Source: Methanoplanus sp. FWC-SCC4
GTDB taxonomy: Archaea; Halobacteriota; Methanomicrobia; Methanomicrobiales; Methanomicrobiaceae
Length of the DNA: 64,000 bases
Reading direction: 5' to 3'
NCBI RefSeq assembly: GCF_032878975.1
Contig: NZ_CP043875.1
Coordinates: forward strand, 1,480,370-1,544,369
This document shows positions 43,259 through 52,612 of the stretch, one piece after another (positions within the stretch are counted from its first letter, which is position 1; each line of letters opens with the position of its first letter). The position numbers and the translations under genes are program-made. Below the pieces are notes generated by a model. The model did not search any database. It had not been told where the DNA came from and worked only from the letters and a program-made list of their open reading frames with translations.

Positions 43259-43942
43259 TTAATCCAGACTGTCCCACCCCTCTTTTCCGACAAGAGGAAC
43301 AAACCTGACTCCGCCGTGCCAGGTCAAAACGGGTTTTTTGTCTTTTATTTTAACTTTTAAAAGTTCCTGCTGGAGATAATCGCCGACAGGAACCACAAGC
43401 CTTCCGCCTTCGTTTAAGATGTCAACAAGATAATACGGAATTTTAGGTGACGCCGCAGTAACTATTATCGCATCAAATCTGCCAAGGTTTCCGATATACC
43501 CCGTCCCGTCACAGACAATTATCCTCACATTTTTTATCTTTAAATTTTCAAGGTTTTTTTCAGCAAACGCGGCAAGCTCGGGGACACGCTCAAGCGAGAT
43601 TACCTCTGAAGAAATTTCTGCAAGAAGTGCTGCCTGGTATCCTGAACCGGTCCCAATCTCCAGTACACGATCACGGGGGGTTAGTTCAAGAAGTTCGGTC
43701 ATCAGTCCGACAATAAACGGCTGGGATATTGTGGCTCCGTGCCCTATCGGAAGAGGGCTGTCCACATAAGCATAACTTCTCTCGCCCGGCGGCACAAACA
43801 GATGGCGGGGAACAGAAAGCATTGCCGAAATTACATTTTGATCACTAATACCTCGTCTTATTATCTGGTTTTCCACCATAGCCTCCCTTGCCGCCAGAAA
43901 TTTAGGAGAATCCAAATCATCCCCTGAAAACAAATTCTTCAT
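43259..43942 (-). CDS. pcm: protein-L-isoaspartate O-methyltransferase
   Basis: A 227-residue SAM-dependent repair enzyme that methylates isoaspartyl sites so that they can revert to aspartate. It has the family sequences MVENQIIRRGISD, VPRHLFVPPGERSYAYVDSPLPIGHGATISQP (only named, the SxPLPIGxGATISQP block binds substrate), the SAM motif VLEIGTGSGYQAALLAE and DGTGYIGNLGRFDAIIVTAA. Length is as usual. The leader 43943-43970 can form a CCCATC/GATGGG stem next to its ribosome site. It lies downstream of enolase on the same strand but beyond a terminator. Confidence 0.95.
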   Translation of the reverse strand: MKNLFSGDDLDSPKFLAAREAMVENQIIRRGISDQNVISAMLSVPRHLFVPPGERSYAYVDSPLPIGHGATISQPFIVGLMTELLELTPRDRVLEIGTGSGYQAALLAEISSEVISLERVPELAAFAEKNLENLKIKNVRIIVCDGTGYIGNLGRFDAIIVTAASPKIPYYLVDILNEGGRLVVPVGDYLQQELLKVKIKDKKPVLTWHGGVRFVPLVGKEGWDSLD

Positions 43943-43946
43943 AGGT

Positions 43947-43963
43947 CCCCATCTGATGATGGG
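43947..43963 (-). promoter_or_regulatory. hairpin over the pcm ribosome site
   Basis: On the minus strand CCCATC-ATCA-GATGGG is followed by GACCTATGAAG, so the GGGG that could serve as ribosome site (spacing about 5 to ATG 43942) lies in the stem. A stem of six base pairs could modestly block translation. Confidence 0.3.
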
Positions 43964-44034
43964 ATAAAGTGACTAAATTATATTAAATCTATCCCGTAGA
44001 TATTCAAAAATTTCAGGTACGATTAAAAATGAAA

Positions 44035-44059
44035 TGAAGACCGGCGGACCGGATCTTCA
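44035..44059 (-). terminator. terminator hairpin after enolase
   Basis: The minus strand reads TGAAGA-T-CCGG-TCCG-CCGG-TCTTCA, a stem of ten pairs with a one-base bulge, then TTTCATTTTT. It begins 25 bases past the enolase stop and is GC-rich against the AT-rich surroundings, so an intrinsic-type terminator for eno is likely. Confidence 0.6.
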
Positions 44060-44083
44060 CGGCTGATTTTATTAAATTAATAT

Positions 44084-45397
<1,314 letters not shown>

Positions 45398-45491
45398 TTA
45401 TTATTTGTAAACACAATACTAAAAAACCACATCAAAAAGGTTGATTCAACACAACAAGATTATTAGTAAACCAAAATTCAAAACATATAGT

Positions 45492-46823
45492 GTGAAAACT
45501 GCAATCCTTGGTGGAGGACTGACCGGACTAACCCTTGCACGCCTGCTTTCATTAACAGGCGAAGAAGTTGTCGTGCTTGAAAAGGAAGAAAAATACGGTG
45601 GTCTGTGCCGTTCAAAAACAGAAGACGGATTTACTTTTGACATAGGCGGATCACACATCATTTTCAGCCGCGATACTGAAGTAAACGACTTCATGAGGGA
45701 AGTATTAAGAGAAAACAAAGATACAAGAAACCGCAATACAAAAATCTTTTTCAAGGGAAACTACGTAAAATATCCCTTTGAAAACGGCCTCTATCAGCTT
45801 CCGGCAGAAGACCGCTTCTTTTGCATTAATGAATTCATAAAAACCCTGATTGCACATGAAAAAGGGGAATTAAAAGATCCTGAAAACTTCAGGGAATGGA
45901 TATATCTGACATTCGGAAAAGGAATTGCCGAATCTTACATGGTGCCATACAATGAAAAAATCTGGAATTTCCCAACAGAAAAGATGTCGCATCACTGGGT
46001 TGACGGAAGAATTCCAAGACCGCCTGTTGAAGATATAATTAAATCGGCAATCGGCATCGAGACAGAAGGCTATACGCACCAGTCTGTATTCACATACCCT
46101 GTAAACGGGGGAATCGAAGCCCTCACACAGGCCATTGCAGAACCTGTATTAAGCAAAATCAGAACAGGATTTTGTGTGGAATCTGTCAGGGAAAACAAAG
46201 ACGGAGAGGGATTTGTAATTTCAGACGGCAAAGAGGATATTATATGCAGCCGTGTCATCAACACTCTTCCTCTTCAGGTGCTTCTTCCATGCCTTGAAAA
46301 TATCCCGGACGATATTAAAACAGCATGCAATGATCTCAAATACAACTCAATTGCATGTGTGGGTATTGGTGTTGAAGGTGAGTTAAGCGATATTTCATGG
46401 CTTTATGTCCCTCAGACAGAGCTTGGTAAATTCAACAGGATCTCCTTCCCTTCAAACTATTCAACCGAGGTTGCTCCAAAGGGCTGTTCATCCGTTCTTG
46501 CTGAAATCACCTATAACGAAGGCGATGATGTATCAAAGATGACTGATGAGGAACTGATTGACCATGTAACAGAAGGCCTCATTAAGATGGATATAATAAC
46601 AGACAAAAACCTTGTCAGGTACTCAACGGTTGAGAGATTTGAGTTTGCATATGTGGTGTATGACACAGAATACCAAAAAAACATAAAAACAGTACGTGAG
46701 TATGTTGAAGCACTCAATATCGATCTTGTTGGTCGTTTTTCAGAGTTTGAATACATAAACATGGACGGATGCATCAGGCATGTGCTAAACTACATTGAAA
46801 ACAGATACAAAAATCAGGAATAA
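45492..46823 (+). CDS. FAD-dependent protein, UDP-galactopyranose mutase / protoporphyrinogen oxidase-like
   Basis: A 443-residue FAD-binding oxidoreductase. The dinucleotide-binding motif is AILGGGLTGLTLARLLS with the acid end VVVLEKEEKYGGLCRS, and the GG motif continues with DIGGSHIIFSRD. The IAESYMVPYNEKIWNFP motif resembles the PYNxKxW segment of UDP-galactopyranose mutases and related glycan enzymes. Start GTG 45492 is preferred, since FAD enzymes begin a few residues before the GxGxxG; an in-frame TTG at 45441 would add 17 residues without family likeness. A family-2 glycosyltransferase gene lies 231 bases downstream, suggesting a cell-surface polysaccharide role. It diverges from enolase. 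Confidence 0.82.
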   Translation: MKTAILGGGLTGLTLARLLSLTGEEVVVLEKEEKYGGLCRSKTEDGFTFDIGGSHIIFSRDTEVNDFMREVLRENKDTRNRNTKIFFKGNYVKYPFENGLYQLPAEDRFFCINEFIKTLIAHEKGELKDPENFREWIYLTFGKGIAESYMVPYNEKIWNFPTEKMSHHWVDGRIPRPPVEDIIKSAIGIETEGYTHQSVFTYPVNGGIEALTQAIAEPVLSKIRTGFCVESVRENKDGEGFVISDGKEDIICSRVINTLPLQVLLPCLENIPDDIKTACNDLKYNSIACVGIGVEGELSDISWLYVPQTELGKFNRISFPSNYSTEVAPKGCSSVLAEITYNEGDDVSKMTDEELIDHVTEGLIKMDIITDKNLVRYSTVERFEFAYVVYDTEYQKNIKTVREYVEALNIDLVGRFSEFEYINMDGCIRHVLNYIENRYKNQE

Positions 46824-46907
46824 GCCACCCTTATAATTTTTTTATTCTACATTCTTATTTTACGTTAAAAAAGTGCATTAAATGATTTTTTTTAGGTATT
46901 GTTTGAA

Positions 46908-46928
46908 GAAAATGATACTATCATTTTC
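46908..46928. repeat. 21-base palindrome between the FAD and glycosyltransferase genes
   Basis: GAAAATGATA-C-TATCATTTTC is a perfect inverted repeat with one central base, 85 bases after the FAD gene stop and 127 bases before the glycosyltransferase start. It could end the first transcript (TTTTTTT lies at 46941-46947) or be a regulator site. Confidence 0.45.
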
Positions 46929-47013
46929 ATGAAGAAGCATTTTTTTATTAATTACCAGTCAGCTTCCGGATTAAAGCGTAACTGTCACTTTTTTTATTCA
47001 GATTCACTGATAC

Positions 47014-47024
47014 CAATATATATT
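47014..47024 (+). promoter_or_regulatory. TATA box of the GT2 gene
   Basis: CAATATATATT is a good TATA-like sequence about 35 bases before the start ATG 47055, predicting a leader of about 10 bases. Confidence 0.45.
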
Positions 47025-47054
47025 GCTCATTAAAGGTCAAATAATAAAGAACAA

Positions 47055-47765
47055 ATGGCGCCCAGAATATCAGTGGTTATCCCGACCTTTAATGAAGAAA
47101 AAAATATTACTCCCTGTCTGGAATCCCTCTCTAAACAGACAATTCCAAGGGATGAATATGAGCTTATTGTAGTTGACGGCAACTCAAAGGACAAAACACG
47201 TGAATATGCGGAAAAGATTGCAGACACCGTAATAATCCAGACCAGCAAAAAGGTTGGCGGAGCAAGAAATGATGGTGCGGCCCTTGCAAAGGCTGATATT
47301 ATCGCAACAACGGATGCGGACTGTATCATCCCTCCGGACTGGCTGGAGACAATTTTAAAGTCCTTTAAGGAAAATGAAGATATTGTCCAGCTTTACGGAA
47401 CGGTTTACCCTCTTGAACCAGGCATCAAATTCAAGTTTTATCTTGCACTTGCAAACACATTCTCAAGACTCGGGTATTATACCCACACTCTTTACTACAC
47501 CCTCGGGTGCAATACCGCATTTACAAAAGATGCATACCGAAACTTAGACGGATACAAGTGTATTGATGCAGGGGATGACCTTGAGATTGCACAGAGAATG
47601 AGAAAAATTGGAAAGGTAAAACTGAATACAAAGATGAAGGTTCAGTTTTCAATGCGAAGATATGTGCAGTTCGGGACTATTAAATCATTATACATCTGGC
47701 TCTATATCGTCTTAAAAGGCGGAGAAAGCGACAAGTTTTCTTACGCAGGTAAAAATTACAAATAA
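47055..47765 (+). CDS. family 2 glycosyltransferase
   Basis: A 236-residue GT-A fold transferase. The N-terminal ISVVIPTFNEEKNITPCLESL and the ELIVVDGNSKDKTREYA block bind the nucleotide sugar, KVGGARNDGAALAKADIIATTDADCI holds the DxD-like metal site (TDAD), and GDDLEIAQRMRKIGK resembles the (Q/R)xxRW-like acceptor region with ED-like GDDLE base. A weakly hydrophobic stretch appears at about residues 130-150, and the protein could be peripheral. The acceptor is unknown; the UGM-like FAD gene upstream suggests surface glycans. A TATA box precedes the gene. Confidence 0.9.
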   Translation: MAPRISVVIPTFNEEKNITPCLESLSKQTIPRDEYELIVVDGNSKDKTREYAEKIADTVIIQTSKKVGGARNDGAALAKADIIATTDADCIIPPDWLETILKSFKENEDIVQLYGTVYPLEPGIKFKFYLALANTFSRLGYYTHTLYYTLGCNTAFTKDAYRNLDGYKCIDAGDDLEIAQRMRKIGKVKLNTKMKVQFSMRRYVQFGTIKSLYIWLYIVLKGGESDKFSYAGKNYK

Positions 47766-47956
47766 TATTTTAAAATCTCCGTGATACCGGATTTAAATAA
47801 AAAATAATTTTTGGGATTTTTTTCGGATATAGCATTCTCATGAGATACCCGGAAAACAGGTTCCCAAAAAAGGTTTCCCCTTTTAACGTCCAATCTCTGG
47901 AATGGAGCTGTTTTAATTTTACAATGCTGTCTTAAACATCACCTGGACTATCAGGT

Positions 47957-48283
47957 TCATAATTTACTCTGAAGTTTCTCAATCTGTGCTTTTTGCTGCT
48001 TTATCTGACTCTCCAGTTCCTGAATCTTCTCCTGAAGCTGCTGCTGCTGCGTTTCTCTTGCATTGACCTGTTCAAGCTGCTGTTCAATCTGTTTCTGGTG
48101 CTGGAGCTGCTCCTGGAACTGCTTTTCAAACTGCTCCTGGTGCTGAATCTGTTTTTGGAATTGCTGCTCTACCTGCTGCTGGTGCATTTCAAACTGCTGT
48201 GCATGCTGCCGGTAATCCTGAAGCTGTTGGATCTGCTGCTGAAGCTGACCAACCTGCTGTTCAATCTGACGGCCTTCTACCAT
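47957..48283 (-). CDS. glutamine-rich coiled-coil repeat protein
   Basis: A 108-residue protein of which 43 residues are Gln. The centre contains 14-residue repeats: VEQQFQKQIQHQEQ, FEKQFQEQLQHQKQ and IEQQLEQVNARETQ. Hydrophobic residues fall at positions 1, 5 and 9 of each repeat, compatible with an amphipathic helix, and the C-terminal part (LQEKIQELESQIKQQKAQIEKLQSKL) looks like a regular heptad coiled coil. There are no cysteines or membrane helices. The start is certain: AGGAGGTGA lies 7 bases before ATG, the best ribosome site in the window, implying strong expression. I do not recognise the family; a filament or multimer-forming scaffold is a guess. The 3' end and flanks are AT-rich. 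Confidence 0.85.
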   Translation of the reverse strand: MVEGRQIEQQVGQLQQQIQQLQDYRQHAQQFEMHQQQVEQQFQKQIQHQEQFEKQFQEQLQHQKQIEQQLEQVNARETQQQQLQEKIQELESQIKQQKAQIEKLQSKL

Positions 48284-48487
48284 TTACATTTCACCTCCTT
48301 TTCTGATTTCGTCTCAATAACGACAGATAACATATTTAAGAAAGTGCCTTACCGGACCGATTATCACATCAGATGACCGCTATATGTTAAATATTTAGAA
48401 TAATTACAGATTCTCTGGTTTTTCGTCAGAACTATTAAAAAATGCTGATATTTAAAAAAATTTATTACTAAATCTATGCCCCATTCA

Positions 48488-49372
48488 CTATTCAAGGAGC
48501 TCATAACTGCTCATTACAACAGGGCCTTTGAGACTGTCAAGAACACGCTCGAGAAAAACTCCCTCTCTTTCAGGATTTTCACGACCAAATGATGCACGGA
48601 TTGCGAGGGTGGTAAACTGAACGGCCCTGTCAAGTGCTATTGGAAGGCTGTCTCCTTTAAGGAGACTTCCGACAACAACTGATGCAAAGGCATCTCCGGT
48701 GCCGGGGTAATGTGCAGGGATGTAGTCACATGAAACCTTCCACAGTTTCTCACTCCCTTTGTCATAGGCAAGGACGGATGTTCTCTTATCTGAACTTTCA
48801 TACGGGACACTTGTGACTATAACAACTCCGGGCCCCATATCGGCAAGCCTTAAAAGCCATTCTTTTACAGTCTCCTCATCTATTGAATCACTGTAAGGCT
48901 CATTTAACAAAAAAGCAGCCTCGGTTAAATTCGGAGTTATTACATCCGCACGGGATATAAAAGACCTCATCCTCAAAACCATATCGTCTGTTATCGGGCC
49001 GTAGGTTTTACCGTCATCACCCATTACGGGATCAATTACCACAAGAGGACTACCGTCCCTCTCTAAAAGAGAATCAATCAGCTCTGAAACAATATTCATC
49101 TGCTCGGAAGAACCCAGAAAACCACTGTAAACAGCATCAAAATCGATCCCGAGATTGATCCAGTGAGAAACACAGTCCTTCATAAAAGGTGTCAGATCAT
49201 TGAAACAGTAATCACTAAATCCTGTTGTGTGCGTTGACAAAACCGCTGTCGGCATGGGGCATGCCTGAACTTCCATAGCAGACAGTACAGGAATTACAAC
49301 AGTAAGGGATGCACGGCCAAAACCTGACAAATCATGAATCGCTGCAACTCTGGGTACCGGATTTCTGATCAA
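48488..49372 (-). CDS. pdxY: pyridoxamine kinase-like protein (ribokinase family)
   Basis: A 294-residue kinase of the PdxY/ThiD type which phosphorylates pyridoxal or pyridoxamine to restore PLP. The N-terminus AAIHDLSGFGRASLTVVIPVLSA is the substrate-side motif, and VVIDPVMGDDGKTYG and PAHYPGTGDAFASVVVG supply the conserved anion-hole and catalytic Asp (GTGDAF). TTG 49372 is preferred: AGGTGA lies 8 bases before it, while an in-frame GTG at 49384 overlaps that site. The chance of a related hydroxymethylpyrimidine kinase role is not excluded. It diverges from the DUF2148 gene. Confidence 0.85.
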   Translation of the reverse strand: MIRNPVPRVAAIHDLSGFGRASLTVVIPVLSAMEVQACPMPTAVLSTHTTGFSDYCFNDLTPFMKDCVSHWINLGIDFDAVYSGFLGSSEQMNIVSELIDSLLERDGSPLVVIDPVMGDDGKTYGPITDDMVLRMRSFISRADVITPNLTEAAFLLNEPYSDSIDEETVKEWLLRLADMGPGVVIVTSVPYESSDKRTSVLAYDKGSEKLWKVSCDYIPAHYPGTGDAFASVVVGSLLKGDSLPIALDRAVQFTTLAIRASFGRENPEREGVFLERVLDSLKGPVVMSSYELLE

Positions 49373-49454
49373 TTTATCAATCACCTGAAAAAGTTTTTAA
49401 TTTAATTCATTTTGATATTTTCATACGGGCATAATTTTAACTACCCGATTTGGA

Positions 49455-49477
49455 TTAATTATAGTTATCATAATTAA
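49455..49477. repeat. inverted repeat between pdxY and the DUF2148 gene
   Basis: TTAATTAT and ATAATTAA form perfect eight-base arms around AGTTATC in the shared upstream region of two divergent genes. A regulator site is possible, but the arms are pure A/T. Confidence 0.3.
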
Positions 49478-49586
49478 GAGGACATCAAATATTCCAAATT
49501 GACCAGTCCGTCACAATGTATTTTTTTAAAGAACATTACAATATACCAAATAATTTATTATGCATACAGGACTATTTTAAAAACTG

Positions 49587-50138
49587 ATGTCTATCGAAAA
49601 AAACGGCGTGATGACTGTCGCCGAATTAATGGCAGTTTCAGCGAGAACTGCCCCAAAGTCAAAAGGCAGTGACGTTATTTCGGTTATAATAGCATCAGGT
49701 GAAGAACTGAATACGCTTGCTGAGTCAATGAAGGAATTTGGCGAAAAACACAATCTCAGCTTTTTCATTCGCGATGCCGGCAATATTGAACAGAGCGACT
49801 GCTGTGTCATAATCGGCGCAAAACGTGACGGAAGCCTCGGTTTGAACTGCGGCGGATGCGGGTTTTTAACATGCAGGGATATGCTTGATGCACAGACAGG
49901 TGTTTCATGTGGTAAAAATCCGGCATTCGAAGGTCCGAACTGCATAATAAGGCAGGCAGATTTGGGGATTGCAGTCGGTTCTGCTGTTAAAACAGCATCT
50001 ATTCATAATGTCGACAACAGAGTGATGTTCTCGGCAGGCGTTGGAGCACTGAAACTCGGTTGGCTCGGGAGTTGCACAGTAGCATATGCAATACCGCTGT
50101 CGGCCTCAGGTAAGAGCATTTTCTTTGACAGAACCTGA
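49587..50138 (+). CDS. ferredoxin-domain protein (DUF2148)
   Basis: A 183-residue DUF2148 protein, found across methanogens and other anaerobes. The cysteine cluster is LNCGGCGFLTCRDM, with another in SCGKNPAFEGPNCIIR, enough to bind an Fe-S cluster, and the C-terminal SAGVGALKLGWLG is typical of the family. The function is unknown. ATG 49587 has no ribosome site; a TATA-like TTTATTATG about 26-30 bases upstream suggests a leaderless start. It precedes mptG by 38 bases, so may be co-transcribed with methanopterin synthesis, and diverges from pdxY. Confidence 0.85.
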   Translation: MSIEKNGVMTVAELMAVSARTAPKSKGSDVISVIIASGEELNTLAESMKEFGEKHNLSFFIRDAGNIEQSDCCVIIGAKRDGSLGLNCGGCGFLTCRDMLDAQTGVSCGKNPAFEGPNCIIRQADLGIAVGSAVKTASIHNVDNRVMFSAGVGALKLGWLGSCTVAYAIPLSASGKSIFFDRT

Positions 50139-50176
50139 ATCACTGATTATCAGCTCTATTTTAACCGGAGAGTTTT

Positions 50177-51250
50177 ATGGCAAAAATTATGATCCGAGGC
50201 GGAGACCTGGATCTTGTAGAATACGATTTTTCACCGTTTGATGTCGGTGAGAACATAAATACGTCTGGATTTTCAAAAAATTATGATCTTAACATTTCTA
50301 AAAAACCAATAGAAGTCAAAGTTCCGGCAAGGATACACTTAACCGTCCTTGACATGAACCGCTTTTCTCCTGACAGACCCGGAGGGGGCGGACTTGGATT
50401 TGCTGTTCAGATATATACAACAGCCGTTGTGGAATGCACAGATAACGGTATTGAAATTGATTATTCAAGGAAACCGATTGTCAGACACTTTGCCGAAGTC
50501 ATCAAAAAAGTTACCGGCTATACAGGCGGGTTTAAAATCTGCATCCACGATCATGATAAAAAGCATGTCGGCCTTGGTTCAACCGGCTCTGTGATGCTTG
50601 CAATAGGTCACGGGATGAATCAGGCTCTTGGGTGTCCTCTGACATCAGAAGAGATCAGGCTTTTAATCGGCAACAACTATGTCGAGGAGACCACTGACGG
50701 CCGGATAATTCCGGGCTTTGAAACAGGTGTGGGCCCCGCAGCCGCAACATACGGTGGGATGGCGGTAATGGGTGACGAACTCTCACTGGTCTGCCACCAC
50801 TCCTTCGGACATGAACACAGTGTTTATATCATAATCCCCCCGACAGAGGCTGATGCAGCCGGAGAAGAAGAGTTCAATGTTTTAATGAACAGGGCCCGAA
50901 CACTTGACTATCGCGACAGGGAGCTCAAGGCATACCTTGTATTAATGGATCTGATTCCCGCACTTTTGAAAAACGATATTAAAAAACTCGGAGATATCAT
51001 CTGGGAGATTGACTTTCGGGGCTCAAAACGTGCCGAAGTTGAGCACAACTCCTTTGAGATTTATCACTACATGAGCAAATTAAGGGAAGGAGGCCTTGAA
51101 TTCGTTGCAATGAGTTCTGTCGGCCCCTCAATTGCGATAATCACCTCCAAAAATTCTGAAGATGTCGAAAAGATTGTCAGCGGTGCAGGACTTAAAATTG
51201 CACTGAAAACAAAGATCGACAACACAGGTGTCAGGATAATTCCTGAATAA
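50177..51250 (+). CDS. mptG: beta-ribofuranosylaminobenzene 5'-phosphate synthase (methanopterin pathway)
   Basis: A GHMP-kinase-fold protein of 357 residues similar to RFAP synthase, which joins 4-hydroxy- or 4-aminobenzoate with PRPP early in methanopterin synthesis. The N-terminal VPARIHLTVLDMNRF and GGGGLGFAVQ, the glycine-rich VGLGSTGSVMLAIG and the late FVAMSSVGPSIAIIT are the relevant blocks. Methanopterin is the one-carbon carrier of methanogenesis, in keeping with the other markers. GGAGAG lies 4-7 bases before ATG 50177. It follows the DUF2148 gene and is followed at 105 bases by a DUF362 gene. Confidence 0.87.
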   Translation: MAKIMIRGGDLDLVEYDFSPFDVGENINTSGFSKNYDLNISKKPIEVKVPARIHLTVLDMNRFSPDRPGGGGLGFAVQIYTTAVVECTDNGIEIDYSRKPIVRHFAEVIKKVTGYTGGFKICIHDHDKKHVGLGSTGSVMLAIGHGMNQALGCPLTSEEIRLLIGNNYVEETTDGRIIPGFETGVGPAAATYGGMAVMGDELSLVCHHSFGHEHSVYIIIPPTEADAAGEEEFNVLMNRARTLDYRDRELKAYLVLMDLIPALLKNDIKKLGDIIWEIDFRGSKRAEVEHNSFEIYHYMSKLREGGLEFVAMSSVGPSIAIITSKNSEDVEKIVSGAGLKIALKTKIDNTGVRIIPE

Positions 51251-51355
51251 CCCTTTTTTTCCCAGATAAATTGAAAGAACCTTTTTTTATGCGGATTATT
51301 TTTCAGATCATCCTGCAACTAAAATAATTAAACAGATAAAACCAAACATTCAAGG

Positions 51356-52561
51356 ATGGCAGCACCCGTAAATGAAGAAGGAATTAATTCAAAAAAGAAG
51401 GTTTCAATAGTTTCATGTGAAAATTACGGGAGAGAATGCACATATCTAAAGGTAAAGGCAGCAATAGACGAACTTGGCGGAATTGAAAAGTTTGTAAAAC
51501 CCGGTTCAAAAGTGCTTTTAAAACCAAATCTCTTAATGGGCTCCGACCCGGATTCATGTGTTATAACGCACCCTGATGTATTGTATGCGGCAGGAAAAAT
51601 CCTAAAGGAAAACGGATGCGATATAACAATTGCCGACAGCCCGGGAGCGGGAATTATTTACAATAAAAAAAACCTTTTGAAAAATTATGAAAAATCCGGA
51701 TTTTTAACGGTTGCAAAAGACCTGAATATTAAACTCAATTATGATACAGGATACAGTTATGTTTCATGCCCAAAAGGACGTGTGATGAAGAGTTTTCCGG
51801 TGATAAACCCTGCAGTCGAGGCAGACTGCATAGTATCGGTTTCAAAACTTAAAACCCACATGTACACCTATCTCACATGTGCACAAAAAAACCTCTTTGG
51901 AATTGTTCCAGGTCTTGACAAACCCACATTTCATTCAAGATTTCAGACAGGAGAAAGTTTTGGTGAGATGATAACAGACTTAAATACCATATCAAAGACC
52001 GCACTAAATATTGTCGACGCGGTATGGGGAATGGAAGAAAACGGACCTATGGGCGGTTCAAAAAGGTATATCGGCGCAATTCTTGTTGGTGAATCCGGAG
52101 CCGCAACTGATGTATGTGCTGCAAAAATCATAGGAATAGATCCAATAAGGGTCGGGAGCATCAGTGCATCGGTTAAAAGAGGATTCTTAAAAGAGGACTT
52201 CAGTGACATTGAGCTGACTGGGAAAAAACCTGAAGATTTTTTTGTTCCGGACTACAAAATGCCGTCCTCATATAAAAACAAACACAAAAACACAATTTTA
52301 CAAAACCTGACACTCAAAATAATGCAGAAATACGGAAAAATCTATTCTCCTGTGCCGGTTGTAATAGAGAACAGGTGCATCTCATGCGGACAGTGTGTCA
52401 GGATATGTCCGGTTAAAGCCGCCTCAATAAGAAATGGCAAAGCATATTTTGACATTTCAAAATGCATCAGATGCTACTGCTGTCATGAGATGTGTGATTC
52501 ACATGCAATAGGACTTAAAAGAGGTTTGCCGGGTAAAATCCTTGCAAAAATACTGGAATAA
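51356..52561 (+). CDS. DUF362 protein with C-terminal ferredoxin domain
   Basis: A 401-residue protein with an N-terminal DUF362 domain (about residues 15-300; VSIVSCENYG, KVLLKPNLLMGSDPDSCVITHPD, and GIVPGLDKPTFHSRF) and two CxxCxxCxxxC clusters near the end: CISCGQCVRICPVKA and CIRCYCCHEMCDSHAIG, i.e. a 2[4Fe-4S] ferredoxin. Family members are found in methanogens and anaerobes with unknown, perhaps electron-carrying or cofactor-handling functions. The ATG at 51356 directly follows AAGG, so the start is likely close to the transcript end. It lies downstream of mptG, possibly as part of the same expression unit. Confidence 0.86.
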   Translation: MAAPVNEEGINSKKKVSIVSCENYGRECTYLKVKAAIDELGGIEKFVKPGSKVLLKPNLLMGSDPDSCVITHPDVLYAAGKILKENGCDITIADSPGAGIIYNKKNLLKNYEKSGFLTVAKDLNIKLNYDTGYSYVSCPKGRVMKSFPVINPAVEADCIVSVSKLKTHMYTYLTCAQKNLFGIVPGLDKPTFHSRFQTGESFGEMITDLNTISKTALNIVDAVWGMEENGPMGGSKRYIGAILVGESGAATDVCAAKIIGIDPIRVGSISASVKRGFLKEDFSDIELTGKKPEDFFVPDYKMPSSYKNKHKNTILQNLTLKIMQKYGKIYSPVPVVIENRCISCGQCVRICPVKAASIRNGKAYFDISKCIRCYCCHEMCDSHAIGLKRGLPGKILAKILE

Positions 52562-52612
52562 TTTTTTTGGATGCCCCTGTATTTAGAGTTTCAGGGCTTT
52601 AAACCAAAAATA

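Noticed and set aside
46824-47054. CRISPR-like or insertion-sequence remnant
   Set aside because: Only one palindrome and a TATA box; no repeated units and no transposase fragment.
47766-47956. Small gene between the glycosyltransferase and the Gln-rich gene
   Set aside because: No open frame with a start signal; the DNA is AT-rich with nothing clear.
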